From NCBI GenBank assembly GCA_019056595.1, contig CP036163.1, positions 496,001 through 560,000 of the forward strand: DNA of 64,000 nt, in the 5' to 3' direction. Of the stretch, positions 8,280 to 18,570 are shown one piece after another. The notes beneath the pieces are model-generated. The model saw nothing but the letters and a program-made list of their open reading frames with translations, had not been told where the DNA came from and searched no databases. Both the position numbers and the translations under genes were made by a program. The stretch comes from Pectobacterium atrosepticum. GTDB taxonomy: Bacteria > Pseudomonadota > Gammaproteobacteria > Enterobacterales > Enterobacteriaceae. Position 1 is the stretch's first letter. Every line of letters starts with the position of its first letter.

Positions 8280-9416
8280 ATGGATTGGAATACCATTAAG
8301 GGGCTGGTCCCCGTCTCTGGCGTACAGCCAGATTTTGTGAATTGTCTGGATGCGTTCCCTGTACTTAAGCGGGCCAAAGAAACGCCGCAAGAGCCACGCT
8401 ATCACGGTGAAGGCGATGTCTGGACGCACACCATGATGGTGATCGAGTCGCTATTACAGCTTCCCGATTACCAGACAGCCACGCGAGAACAACAGGAAAT
8501 CTTGTTTTTTGCCGCGCTGCTGCATGACGTTGCGAAATACCGAACAACGGTCATTGATCCAGTGACGGGCCAGATTGGTCAACCGGGACATTCGCGCAAA
8601 GGTGCCATCGACGCTCGGGTGCTGCTGTGGGATGCAGATGTCCCGTTTGCGATTCGAGAAGCGATTTGCCGGTTAATTGCGGTGCATCAGGTGCCGTTTT
8701 ACTGCCTTGAAGATGAACGCCGTCGGGTGTCGCCGATCTTTACGATTCGCGAACTCTCTTGGCAGTTGAGCATTCCGCTGCTGGCCACGCTGGCGGAAGC
8801 TGATATACGTGGGCGAATCTGTCAGGATCAAACGCGCGTACTCGACAGCATTGAGTTGTTCCGCGAACTGGCGCGGGAAGAAGGCTGTTACGGCCAGCCG
8901 AGAGCGTTTGTCGATGCTCACACGCGCCTGAGTTATTTTCGCGGTGCCGATGTCCATCCAGACTATCCGCTGTTTCAGGAACCAGGCTCGAAAGTCACTG
9001 TTATGTGCGGTTTGCCTGCTTCAGGAAAAGACACCTGGGTACGGACGCATCGGCATGATTTACCGGTGGTCTCTTTTGACGATGCGCGCACAGAGTTGGG
9101 GCTGAAACACGGAGAAAATGAAGGAAAAGCGGTGCATTGGGCGACCGATAAAGCACGTTCACTGCTGCGAACCCATGAACCATTCGTGTGGAACGCCACG
9201 CATCTGAGTCAGCAAATGCGCACCCGCACGTTGGATTTGTGCTATGCCTACGGCGCAGAAGTGGAGATCGTTTATCTGGAGCGTCCGCGTCAAGAACTAC
9301 TTCGCCGCAACGGTAAACGAGACACGACGCTGAGCAATAAAACGCTGCAAGGAATGCTGACAAAATGGGAGCTTCCCTCACCAACGGAAGCGCATGTTGT
9401 TCGCTATGAAAGCTAA
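8280..9416 (+). CDS. HD phosphohydrolase-polynucleotide kinase fusion, RNA end healing
   Basis: Two domains. The N-terminal HD-type domain has WTHTMMVIESLL, LFFAALLHDVAKY (HD at residues 82-83) and PGHSRKGA. The C-terminal P-loop kinase has MCGLPASGKDTW (P-loop 244-251), VVSFDDARTELG and VWNATHLS, then an arginine-rich lid ELLRRNGKRD, as in T4 Pnk-type kinases. It should remove 3'/2',3'-cyclic phosphates and phosphorylate 5'-OH ends before ligation. It starts just after the ligase stop with GGAG at 8266-8269. I prefer ATG 8280 (10-nt spacing), although ATG 8271 is possible. Its 3' end overlaps the convergent gene by 4 nt. Confidence 0.8.
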   Translation: MDWNTIKGLVPVSGVQPDFVNCLDAFPVLKRAKETPQEPRYHGEGDVWTHTMMVIESLLQLPDYQTATREQQEILFFAALLHDVAKYRTTVIDPVTGQIGQPGHSRKGAIDARVLLWDADVPFAIREAICRLIAVHQVPFYCLEDERRRVSPIFTIRELSWQLSIPLLATLAEADIRGRICQDQTRVLDSIELFRELAREEGCYGQPRAFVDAHTRLSYFRGADVHPDYPLFQEPGSKVTVMCGLPASGKDTWVRTHRHDLPVVSFDDARTELGLKHGENEGKAVHWATDKARSLLRTHEPFVWNATHLSQQMRTRTLDLCYAYGAEVEIVYLERPRQELLRRNGKRDTTLSNKTLQGMLTKWELPSPTEAHVVRYES

Positions 9417-9829
9417 CGCAGCTGTAGCGAAGTCCAGCGTGGAAGCGCGGTAAACGGGATCTCGTATTCCGTGCTACCGTGTTTTTCTGCACCAAAATAC
9501 TGTTTTTCATAGATCAGATTATCGTCCTCGAAGCGTACGGGGACGATAAATCCACCCGCAGCCTGAGAAACCTGGCATTGCCTCTCTTCGAGCACATCAA
9601 TACACAGCAAAGCCGTTTGCGGGCCGTCGCGTTCCGCCGTAGAGAGCCACTCTTGTGCCACAAGGTAACGAGAATCCGGCGACCACAGCATCTCGTTGCC
9701 GAAAACGCGCTCTTCTAATGCGTTGCCGTCGATCGATAGCGAAAAATAAGGCGGGCCAAATCGAATTTCACCAGCGAAAATCAGCATCGCGCTATGTTGT
9801 CGATCGAATGATGGCAGTTTGTGCAGCAT
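9413..9829 (-). CDS. hypothetical protein with a propeller-like motif
   Basis: 138 residues, no signal peptide or membrane segment. It contains LWSPDSRYLVAQEWLS, a SPDSRYL pattern typical of beta-propeller blades, and otherwise beta-strand-rich sequence (TALLCIDVLEERQCQ, FEDDNLIYEKQYFG). The family is not recognised beyond that. It lies 16 nt downstream of the VOC gene on the same strand, so the two are probably cotranscribed, and it overlaps the end of the RNA kinase gene by 4 nt tail to tail. Confidence 0.65.
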   Translation of the reverse strand: MLHKLPSFDRQHSAMLIFAGEIRFGPPYFSLSIDGNALEERVFGNEMLWSPDSRYLVAQEWLSTAERDGPQTALLCIDVLEERQCQVSQAAGGFIVPVRFEDDNLIYEKQYFGAEKHGSTEYEIPFTALPRWTSLQLR

Positions 9830-9845
9830 ACAAAGGGTTCCCGAA

Positions 9846-10235
9846 TCAGTCTGATGTTATCTCAATCAGATTACCATCAGGGTCGCTGACGATCGCTTCA
9901 TAAAAACCGTCCCCCGTCATGCGAGGTGGGGCAACCAAAATGCCGCGTTCAGCCGCTTTGCTAGCTAACGCTTCCACATCCGCTTTACTGCCAACCGAAA
10001 TCGCCACATGCGCCCAACCGCAACCTTCTTTGTTGGTTAAGGCGTCCGCCAGCACCGGCAGCGTCATCAGCTCAATGGATGCCCCTTCACTCAGTTGAAC
10101 GAAATGCGATTCAAACCCGGGGCGATTCTGGCTCACATATTTTTCCCCCACCTGAGCAGAGAAGAACTCTTGCCAAAATGCAGCCTGTTCGGCCAGATCG
10201 GCTGTCCATAATGCAACGTGTGCCACTTTCATCAT
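9846..10235 (-). CDS. VOC-superfamily protein (glyoxalase/bleomycin-resistance fold)
   Basis: 129 residues made of the paired beta-alpha-beta-beta-beta modules of the vicinal oxygen chelate fold. VAHVALWTADLAEQAAFWQE opens the first module, with His6 as a likely metal ligand. SIELMTLP carries the second-strand Glu, GWAHVAISV opens the second module, and EAIVSDPDGNLIEIT ends the protein with the SDPDGNxIE signature. Likely a small-molecule lyase, dioxygenase or binding protein; the substrate cannot be told. It lies 60 bp downstream of the hisN-like gene on the same strand. Confidence 0.8.
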   Translation of the reverse strand: MMKVAHVALWTADLAEQAAFWQEFFSAQVGEKYVSQNRPGFESHFVQLSEGASIELMTLPVLADALTNKEGCGWAHVAISVGSKADVEALASKAAERGILVAPPRMTGDGFYEAIVSDPDGNLIEITSD

Positions 10236-10295
10236 GATTCCTTCTTAACCGTTGTTTTTCACATCACCATGGTCTGTTATACAAACCAAAGACGA

Positions 10296-11093
10296 TTACC
10301 GCGATCCGTTGAGAATCGCTAAAACCTGCGGGTGCAAGTCTGGATTACCGGTCGCGACCACGGTGCCACCCGCTTCTGCTCGCTGCCCGTTGAGATCGGT
10401 AATGATGCCGCCCGCCTGCTCAATAATCGGAATCAGCGCGACAATGTCGTAGGGCTGCAATGCAAATTCCACGCAGATATCAATCTGGCCTGCCGCCAGC
10501 ATCGCCAGCGCGTAGCACTCACCGCCGTAGCGCGTCATCAGTGTGCTTTCGGTGAGCTCTGCGAAGCGAACGGTCGGATGCATGCTCAGCGCTTCCGGCG
10601 CAGTGGTGTGAAGAATCGCCTGTTCGAGTGACACGCCTTTACGCGTACTTAAGCGTGTTTCTCCCTGCCGATCGCTACGCCAGGCCTGTGAGCCATCGGC
10701 CCAGAAACACTCTCCGGTAAACGGCTGGCTCATCATTCCCATCACCGCACGTTCATGATGCAACAAACCGATGAGTGTTCCCCACACGGGTAACCCGCAT
10801 AAGAAAGGCCGGGTTCCATCGACCGGATCCAAAACCCAGCGCACTGGCCCTTCACCGCTCAAGCCAAATTCCTCTCCCATAATCGCGTGCTCGGGATAAT
10901 GGCGCGTTATGTGTTCACGTATCACACGCTCGGCTTCCCGATCGGCTTCCGTCACTGGATCAAAGCGAAAACCTTCTTTTGGCTTCGTTTCAATTTGGCT
11001 GGCTTTGAGAGAACGAAAACGCGGCAACGTTTCTTGACTGGCTAACGTGGCAAGTTCATGAAAAAAAGCAATATCGGGAAGCGACTGACTCAT
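10296..11093 (-). CDS. inositol-monophosphatase family phosphatase, HisN-like
   Basis: 265 residues with the Mg-dependent phosphatase signatures: FDPVTEADREAE, IMGEEFG (metal-binding Glu), WVLDPVDGTRPF (DPVDGT metal site) and the C-terminal QPYDIVALIPIIEQAGG that completes the site. The Arg-Pro after DPVDGT, instead of the Lys/Asn common in SuhB, fits the histidinol-phosphatase (HisN-type) subfamily. Enterobacteria usually rely on HisB for histidinol phosphate, so its real substrate may be another sugar or alcohol phosphate. It stands upstream of the VOC gene on the same strand. Confidence 0.75.
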   Translation of the reverse strand: MSQSLPDIAFFHELATLASQETLPRFRSLKASQIETKPKEGFRFDPVTEADREAERVIREHITRHYPEHAIMGEEFGLSGEGPVRWVLDPVDGTRPFLCGLPVWGTLIGLLHHERAVMGMMSQPFTGECFWADGSQAWRSDRQGETRLSTRKGVSLEQAILHTTAPEALSMHPTVRFAELTESTLMTRYGGECYALAMLAAGQIDICVEFALQPYDIVALIPIIEQAGGIITDLNGQRAEAGGTVVATGNPDLHPQVLAILNGSR

Positions 11094-11262
11094 CGTGTTT
11101 TACCTTCCTATCGCGTTTGCGCGATCGTATCACTGAGAATTAGGCTGATAGATAGCAATGCTCACTTTAGCTCGATCGCACATCAATGAGCATAACCAAT
11201 ACGCTCGATTATGAGTGAAAAAACAAACACCGACAACCTCACTTTCCTCTACGGATAAAAAA

Positions 11263-11294
11263 ATAGCCCCCAGACGCTACCGTCAGGGGGCTAT
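11263..11294 (-). terminator. terminator of the ascFB operon
   Basis: 9-bp perfect stem ATAGCCCCC (11263-11271)/GGGGGCTAT (11286-11294); on the minus strand it is followed by a T-rich run (plus-strand A at 11257-11263). It lies 30 bp after the ascB stop. Confidence 0.85.
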
Positions 11295-11324
11295 AACAAG
11301 AATAGCTAAACTGAATTATTCCAT

Positions 11325-12758
<1,434 letters not shown>

Positions 12759-12786
12759 CTATTTCTCCTTCGTATTAGTGCTTCAT

Positions 12787-14247
12787 TTAATTCGTGTTCG
12801 CTGCGCGCTGCGGCGCGGAAATCTCATCGCCCTCTACGCGTTTTTCTTCCGGTTTTTCTTCTACTGGGATGTCTTCAAAGCCCAGCAGCAAGGTCACGAA
12901 GAAGGAAATCACGACGGACAGAATCATGACGCCGAATACCCAGGCAATGCTCATCGGATTGGTAGGATCGAAGAACTGTACGCTGGTGAATAGCCCCGGC
13001 GACGCCATTGAATGGCTTGCTAATCCACCGATACCCGCGACGGCACCACAGATAAATCCGGTGATTAAACAAGCGATCAGCGGACGTTTCAGACGTAAAG
13101 CCACACCATAAAGCGCAGGTTCAGAGATCCCAGCAACAATCGCTGATGCCGCTGCTGCCAGCGCCGTCTGGCGCAGTTCCGGGTTTTTGGTACGCCAAGC
13201 GACGGCCAGTGATGAGCCACCCAGCGACAGGTTCGCGCCAATTTCAGACGGCATGACCATGCCTTCTTTGCCGGTTTCAGCGATGGTTTGAATAATGGTC
13301 GGCGTAAACACACGGTGCATACCGGTCATGACCAGAAGTGGCCAGATAGCGCCCATGATGGCAACGGACAGCCAGCCCAGATAGTCATGCACGGTGTACA
13401 CTACCGCAGAAATACCGCTACCAATCCAAATCCCAATCGGCCCGATAAGCATGATGGCAATCGGGGACGCAATCAGCACGATTAACATCGGCTTGAGGAA
13501 GTTTTTGGTCACTGCTGGCGTAATGCGGTCTACCCATTTTTCAATGTAAGACAGAATCCAGGTCATACACAGCGCCGGAATTACGGTATAGGTATACTTC
13601 ACCGCCGTGACCGACAACCCCATAAACACCACCTGCTGACCCTGTGCTGCTTTTGCCATCAGATCGATAAACGTCGGATGCACCAGTACCCCAGCGATAG
13701 CAATCGCCAGCGACATATTGGTTTTGAATTTTACCGCCGCAGACGCCGCCACCATGATCGGCAGGAAGAAGAACGCGCCGTCGCCAATCACGTTCAGAAT
13801 AGTGATCGTCGATGCGCCCTTCTCAAACAGCCCGGTCATATCCAGAATCATGGCGAGCAATTTCACCATCGACCCACCGATAATTGCCGGGATAAGCGGT
13901 GACATCGTGCCAATCAGCGCATCCAGAATGCCTGCACCGATGCGTCGCAGCGTAATTTTATTGTTCACTGGCACCGCTTTTTCAGCAGCCGCACCTTCCG
14001 GTAATAGCTTCACCACCTCGGCGTAAGCCTGAGAAACAGTATTACCGATGATGACCTGACACTGGTTATCGTTTTTCACCACACCTAGCACGCCGCCGAT
14101 CGCCTTCAATTCGGCGACATTCGCCGCATCATTATCTTTAAGCACAAAACGCAGGCGGGTCATACAGTGCGTCACGGCAGTGATGTTATCAGCACCACCG
14201 ATGGCATCGACTATCGAACGGGATACAGCCGCATAATTCTTTGACAT
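12787..14247 (-). CDS. ascF: PTS beta-glucoside (arbutin/cellobiose/salicin) transporter EIIBC
   Basis: 486 residues. The EIIB domain is first (about 1-85), with the phosphorylated Cys in VTHCMTRLRFVLKD. A ten-helix EIIC domain follows, with GTMSPLIPAIIGGSMVK, GMHRVFTPTIIQTIAETG and the conserved GISEPALYGVALRLKRPL loop that binds sugar. There is no EIIA domain, so it depends on a Crr-type EIIA, as AscF does. The C-terminal tail after residue ~460 is charged and non-conserved. First gene of the operon, followed by ascB. Confidence 0.92.
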   Translation of the reverse strand: MSKNYAAVSRSIVDAIGGADNITAVTHCMTRLRFVLKDNDAANVAELKAIGGVLGVVKNDNQCQVIIGNTVSQAYAEVVKLLPEGAAAEKAVPVNNKITLRRIGAGILDALIGTMSPLIPAIIGGSMVKLLAMILDMTGLFEKGASTITILNVIGDGAFFFLPIMVAASAAVKFKTNMSLAIAIAGVLVHPTFIDLMAKAAQGQQVVFMGLSVTAVKYTYTVIPALCMTWILSYIEKWVDRITPAVTKNFLKPMLIVLIASPIAIMLIGPIGIWIGSGISAVVYTVHDYLGWLSVAIMGAIWPLLVMTGMHRVFTPTIIQTIAETGKEGMVMPSEIGANLSLGGSSLAVAWRTKNPELRQTALAAAASAIVAGISEPALYGVALRLKRPLIACLITGFICGAVAGIGGLASHSMASPGLFTSVQFFDPTNPMSIAWVFGVMILSVVISFFVTLLLGFEDIPVEEKPEEKRVEGDEISAPQRAANTN

Positions 14248-14610
14248 GGATAGACAATCTCTCGTAATCGCGCACGTTACACCTGTTTCAACAAACCGCT
14301 TAACGCGAGTTTATTGTTTAGTGAACATGCATTTATTATTAAATTTCATACAGTTATGAAAGAATTCATGCCGGTATCCCTGCTCCATGCAACGTGATGA
14401 AACGCCGATGGGTAACCGGTTCCACATAATAGTGTTTATATATGAGTGCGATTTCAATAGATGGATTGTTAATATTTTACTTATGTGACCACGATCGCCA
14501 TGAAAAGCACAATTCTTCTCCCGAGACCATTGGCTCTGCATTTATCACCCTGCTGCTGCCAGCCTAAAGTGTGTAAAATGATGGAAGTACTCAACGTCTC
14601 AGGATGTCCC
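14248..14610. promoter_or_regulatory. ascF-ascG divergent control region
   Basis: 363 bp between the divergent asc genes, AT-rich in the middle (14310-14350). It contains a near-palindrome TGGGTAACCGGTTCCA at 14409-14424 around an AACCGGTT core, the type of site bound by LacI-family AscG, and the likely operator for both directions. No reading frame of note. Confidence 0.55.
14409..14424. promoter_or_regulatory. candidate AscG operator
   Basis: TGGGTAACCGGTTCCA: an imperfect palindrome with central CpG, as is typical of LacI-family sites, close to the GAAACCGGTTTC form. It is 160 bp from ascF and 190 bp from ascG. Placement between the regulator and its operon supports the call; binding is inferred. 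Confidence 0.5.
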
Positions 14611-15624
14611 ATGTCAACAATGCAGGAAGTGGCGAAGAAAGCAGGCGTATCAAAAGCGACGGTGTCGCGCGTGCTTTCAGGTAAAGGCTATACCAGTGAA
14701 GAAACCAAAACGCTGGTCTATCAGGCCATTGAAGAGACGGGATATCAGCCAAATTTACTGGCGCGTAATCTGGCGACCAGCAAGTCAGCCTGCATTGGTT
14801 TGGTGGTGACGAATACGCTCTATCACGGCAGCTATTTTAATGAATTACTGTCACAGGCCGCCAAGAAGCTCGAAGACAATGGGCGTCAGTTAATTCTGGT
14901 CGACGGTAAACACAGTGCCGCTGAAGAACGCGATGCGATTCAATTCCTGCTCGGTTTACGCTGCGATGCGATTATCATCTACCCCCGTTTTCTTAACGTG
15001 GATGAGATGGATGACATCATCGAGAAGCACAAGCAGCCAATCATGGTGGTCAACCGTAAACTGCGTAAACACCAAAGCCACTGCATCTGCTGCGATCACA
15101 AAGGTTCCAGCTACAACGCCACGCAGCATCTGATCGCACGCGGTCATAAAGACATCGCGTTTATCACCGGTTCACTGGATTCACCGACCGCTATCGAACG
15201 CCTTTCTGGCTACAAAGACGCCCTGAAAGCAGCTAACATCGCAGTACGGGATGAACTGATCGTGAGAGGGAAATGGACGCCGCGCTGTGGATCACTCGCC
15301 ATTACCACCCTGCGCGATAGCCAGGTATCGTTCAGCGCCGTGCTTGCCAGTAATGACGATATGGCGATTGGCGCAATAAAAGCGCTGGATGAAGCTGGCG
15401 TTGCCGTACCGAACGACGTCTCTGTGGTCGGGTTCGACGATATTCCCACCGCGCCGTTTTTGAAGCCGTCGCTCTCCAGCGTAAAAGATCCGGTGAGCGA
15501 TATGATTAACGAGGTGATTAACCGCCTGATCGCGATGCTGGACGGCGGGTATTTTTCGAAAGAGAACCTGTTTTTGTCTGAACTGCGGGTCAGAGATTCC
15601 ATTCAGGACGGGCCGTACGGGTAA
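14611..15624 (+). CDS. ascG: LacI-family repressor of the asc operon
   Basis: From ATG 14611 (AGGA at 14601) the protein is 337 residues. MSTMQEVAKKAGVSKATVSR is the LacI helix-turn-helix, followed by the hinge helix YQPNLLARNLATSKS and a periplasmic-binding-protein-like core with SNDDMAIGAIKALDEAG and SVVGFDDIPTAPF. Longer in-frame starts back to 14485 add sequence with no family match. It represses ascFB in the absence of aryl-beta-glucosides; the effector is inferred from the operon. Confidence 0.9.
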   Translation: MSTMQEVAKKAGVSKATVSRVLSGKGYTSEETKTLVYQAIEETGYQPNLLARNLATSKSACIGLVVTNTLYHGSYFNELLSQAAKKLEDNGRQLILVDGKHSAAEERDAIQFLLGLRCDAIIIYPRFLNVDEMDDIIEKHKQPIMVVNRKLRKHQSHCICCDHKGSSYNATQHLIARGHKDIAFITGSLDSPTAIERLSGYKDALKAANIAVRDELIVRGKWTPRCGSLAITTLRDSQVSFSAVLASNDDMAIGAIKALDEAGVAVPNDVSVVGFDDIPTAPFLKPSLSSVKDPVSDMINEVINRLIAMLDGGYFSKENLFLSELRVRDSIQDGPYG

Positions 15625-15646
15625 TCATTCCGCGCTGATCTCAATG

Positions 15647-15670
15647 CGGGGTCGTTTCAGACCCCGTTTT
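15647..15670 (+). terminator. terminator of ascG
   Basis: 7-bp GC stem CGGGGTC/GACCCCG with a 6-nt loop followed directly by TTTT, 22 bp after the ascG stop. Confidence 0.8.
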
Positions 15671-15719
15671 AACGCCTTATGTCAGCACCAAGAGTGAGTC
15701 CTGTTCTTCATCAACAGAT

Positions 15720-17672
15720 TCAGAATTGCCACTGTACGCCCACGCTGTAGCGCGTTTGATCGCCATCCTGATGACCAAAACGACTGCCGATTTCGGAATA
15801 TAGATTCAGATTCTCTGCCGCAAGCCACTGCACACCGACCGTCGCCTTGCCGAAATTCTTATCCTGCTCTCCCACCGCAACGCGGCGGTTTGCACCATCG
15901 ACATGATCTTTCACAGTAAAGCTGGAATCGAGCCCATCGGCCAGTTCACGCACCCACGCCACTGTTGCGTAAGGTTGTAGCGACATCGTATTGCTGAATT
16001 CCACCTTGCCACGCACTCGCCAGCCCAGACTGGCCTCCAGCGAATCGACATCCTGCTTTTCATACCGCACGCCAGTCCGCAAATTGCCCTTGTCATCAAA
16101 CGCATTGATGCGATAACGCGCGTAATCCAGACCAACAACCGGGCCAGTGCGCAGGCCGCTTATTGGGAAGTCATAACCGCCGCTAACGCGGGCACCGATA
16201 AACTGCGCTTCGGTGTTACCATCCAGCGCGTTGTCCAACAAAACCGGACCGCCTGCAGATTGCAGATAAACCGAGCGGCGTGATTCAATCGCTGCGCGAC
16301 CTGCCGTCACTTCGCTGCCCAGCCAGGCGGGTCCGCCCTGATTCAGCAAACCATAGACACCCGCTTGCCAGGTATCGCTTTCAATGTGTCCATTGCGCTC
16401 CAGCTTATCCTTACTACGCAGCAGACTCAGGCTTCCGCCAATCGTGACAATGTCACTTAATTGATAATCCACCAGTGCATAAGCCATCGCCTGCCGAGAG
16501 CGCTGCTGCGGTGCGCGGTCAAAGCCATTTGACGGAATAACATCGCCCTCAACCCCGATCGCCGTATCCAGCGTGCCCACGCTCCGAGTGGTATTTTGCA
16601 ACAGCAGCCAGCGCTGGTTATGCAAATCACTCAATGACTGACGCTGACGCTTCAGACTCTCTTCCATCGCCTGCTGCATCGCGGCGGCGGAATATGCCGA
16701 ATGCAGTAAATCGGTATTGGAGATTTCCAGCAACAGTCGCGTCACCAGACGTGAAACGTCACGCAGGTGCTGGTCGATACGCTCCTGCCCGAACACGCTG
16801 GTCAGAAAGGCTTCGTTATCAACGGTGGGATCATGCCATGTCGCGCCACCCGGCACCGCGGGGTTTGTGGTTTGCTCATAGCCATCTTGATCGCCAATAT
16901 CCCAGTTGGTGGCCTCCATATAGAGCACGGGAATATCAAACGCCGCATTGAAGCTATCGCCGTCGCTGCAACAGCCGGTTCCAGCGGGATAACTCGCATT
17001 CAACCCCGGATTAGTGAACAGATCGATGCCCAATTCATTCGCAATACGCAGCGTCTGTTCACGCAGGCTTGCCAGAGCAGGGTTAGCCACGCTGTTATCG
17101 CCGGCGTGAGCGTAGAGTTTGTCACCGGTGATCATGCTATCCATGTTAATCATGGCCTTAAGATCGCCCGCGTTTCCTTGCGCAATCAGATCGTTAACCA
17201 TCGCACGCGAACCGCGTAGCCCCTCTTCTTCTGCACCGAAGGCAGCAAAGACCAGCGTTTTTTCCGTCTGGATACCGCTAAAATTACGCGCCACTTCCGT
17301 CAGAATGGCGGCACCCGATGCGTTGTCATCCAGCCCTTGTAGCGTTGGCCGCCCGAAGAAGGTATCAAAGTGCGCCCCGGTAATGATGTATTCGCTGCTC
17401 AACCCGACATTAGAGGCCAGCACGTTCTGTGACGAACGTGTCGTGCCACCTGCCGTCCAGGAAAAATCCTGCCTGACTGTGCTATAGCCGGGTGCCATAC
17501 GCTGCGTCATCCAGTCCGCCGCACCAACAAAATTTGCCGTATCGCGATAGCGCCCCGGATAATCATTAATGAGCGTATCCACGGTCTCTCGCGCATAGTC
17601 ACCATAATCATAAGCCCAGGCCGGTACACATAAACACGCCATCCCTACCGCAACAGCTACTTGCTTCAACAT
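15720..17672 (-). CDS. autotransporter with M28 zinc aminopeptidase passenger
   Basis: 650 residues from ATG 17672 (GGGAG 8 nt upstream); a GTG nine bases earlier is less likely. A signal peptide ends at AWA. The passenger (about 20-330) is an M28 peptidase with metal ligands in ITGAHFDT, QGLDDNASGA, FAAFGAEEEGLRGS (catalytic and ligand Glu), MINMDS and ATWHDP. A helical linker (about 335-385) leads to a ~270-residue beta-barrel with alternating strands, ending in SVGVQWQF with the terminal aromatic of autotransporters. It should expose or release an aminopeptidase at the cell surface. It is transcribed alone, with no secretion helper nearby. Confidence 0.85.
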   Translation of the reverse strand: MLKQVAVAVGMACLCVPAWAYDYGDYARETVDTLINDYPGRYRDTANFVGAADWMTQRMAPGYSTVRQDFSWTAGGTTRSSQNVLASNVGLSSEYIITGAHFDTFFGRPTLQGLDDNASGAAILTEVARNFSGIQTEKTLVFAAFGAEEEGLRGSRAMVNDLIAQGNAGDLKAMINMDSMITGDKLYAHAGDNSVANPALASLREQTLRIANELGIDLFTNPGLNASYPAGTGCCSDGDSFNAAFDIPVLYMEATNWDIGDQDGYEQTTNPAVPGGATWHDPTVDNEAFLTSVFGQERIDQHLRDVSRLVTRLLLEISNTDLLHSAYSAAAMQQAMEESLKRQRQSLSDLHNQRWLLLQNTTRSVGTLDTAIGVEGDVIPSNGFDRAPQQRSRQAMAYALVDYQLSDIVTIGGSLSLLRSKDKLERNGHIESDTWQAGVYGLLNQGGPAWLGSEVTAGRAAIESRRSVYLQSAGGPVLLDNALDGNTEAQFIGARVSGGYDFPISGLRTGPVVGLDYARYRINAFDDKGNLRTGVRYEKQDVDSLEASLGWRVRGKVEFSNTMSLQPYATVAWVRELADGLDSSFTVKDHVDGANRRVAVGEQDKNFGKATVGVQWLAAENLNLYSEIGSRFGHQDGDQTRYSVGVQWQF

Positions 17673-17681
17673 ACACCCCAC

Positions 17682-18169
17682 TCCCTTTTCTCGTTATATA
17701 CACGTAATACTTCAAGCTGCATGTGCGTTGGCTGCGTTCAAATCTGCTCCAGGCAAATTTGTCACCCGAATCACTTACCTGAGATGATCAAGAACAGCAC
17801 CAGAGGAACCTTATTTAGGTCATGTGTTTGTTAAAGAAAGAAAAATAGCAGCAATATTCATTCCAAGACTATGGAATAGAAGAAAATATGATGAAATGTG
17901 TCAAAAAGCAGCAAATAGAAAGGAAGTTATCAGAATTGTGTAATGCTGATTAATCATAGGGTTAATCATGAATTAGCCTGACTTCATCAGGAGACGGGTA
18001 AATGACGAGCAGGGAAGAAAAAAGGTGATGGTGGCTCGACAGGTTTGATGAAGGTGCAATGAGGATGTGATGAAGATACTTTTATGAGGATACAACACGA
18101 TCAAAAAGGGCAAAACACGCACCGAAAACGATCGTTTACAGCGCGCGATTGCCCATTTCTGTAGGAAAT
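17682..18169. other. intergenic region with a dispersed-repeat-like segment
   Basis: About 490 bp with no credible gene. 17703-17790 reads CACGTAATACTTCAAGCTGC, then GTGCGTTGGCTGCGTTC, CACCCGAATCACTTACCTGA. I recognise this as a dispersed intergenic sequence common in Pectobacterium and related genera (from memory, not searched). The remainder to 18169 is AT-rich and shows nothing. Confidence 0.4.
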
Positions 18170-18397
18170 TTAAACATAAACGTTAAGCTGGTTAGTTGCC
18201 GTTGGGCGATTCACCCCATCTGCTATGGGTGCTTTAAAGACCGAGCCGCTATTTTCATACGCTGTCCGCGTTCGAGTAGAAGCGTCCTGATTAGGGTAAC
18301 CAGACAGCTGCGACGAACGGGAAATACCTTGGACATAATCCAGTTTGTCAGGCGTGGCGTAATATGACACTGGAGAAACTAAGTTGAGACCAATCAT
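18170..18397 (-). CDS. small hypothetical protein
   Basis: 75 residues from ATG 18397, preceded by a strong ribosome site AAGGGGGAAG at 5-8 nt, which is the main reason to believe it. The sequence is polar, Ser/Thr/Asn-rich and without hydrophobic segments (MIGLNLVSPVSYYATPDKLD, NQDASTRTRTAYENS). No family recognised. No partner gene is adjacent. Confidence 0.45.
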   Translation of the reverse strand: MIGLNLVSPVSYYATPDKLDYVQGISRSSQLSGYPNQDASTRTRTAYENSGSVFKAPIADGVNRPTATNQLNVYV

Positions 18398-18570
18398 TTT
18401 TCTTCCCCCTTATTCATCTCATCTGCCAGTAAAACTTACCTTGCTTATTACTGAGTATAGAACAGTCAAACAGGGGGAATATGTAAGGTTTTGTCTGAAA
18501 AAACGCCGCTAACGAGCCCTTATAAGGGGAAAGATAAGGCCAACAATCATTTTTATTTACTATCAAACAC

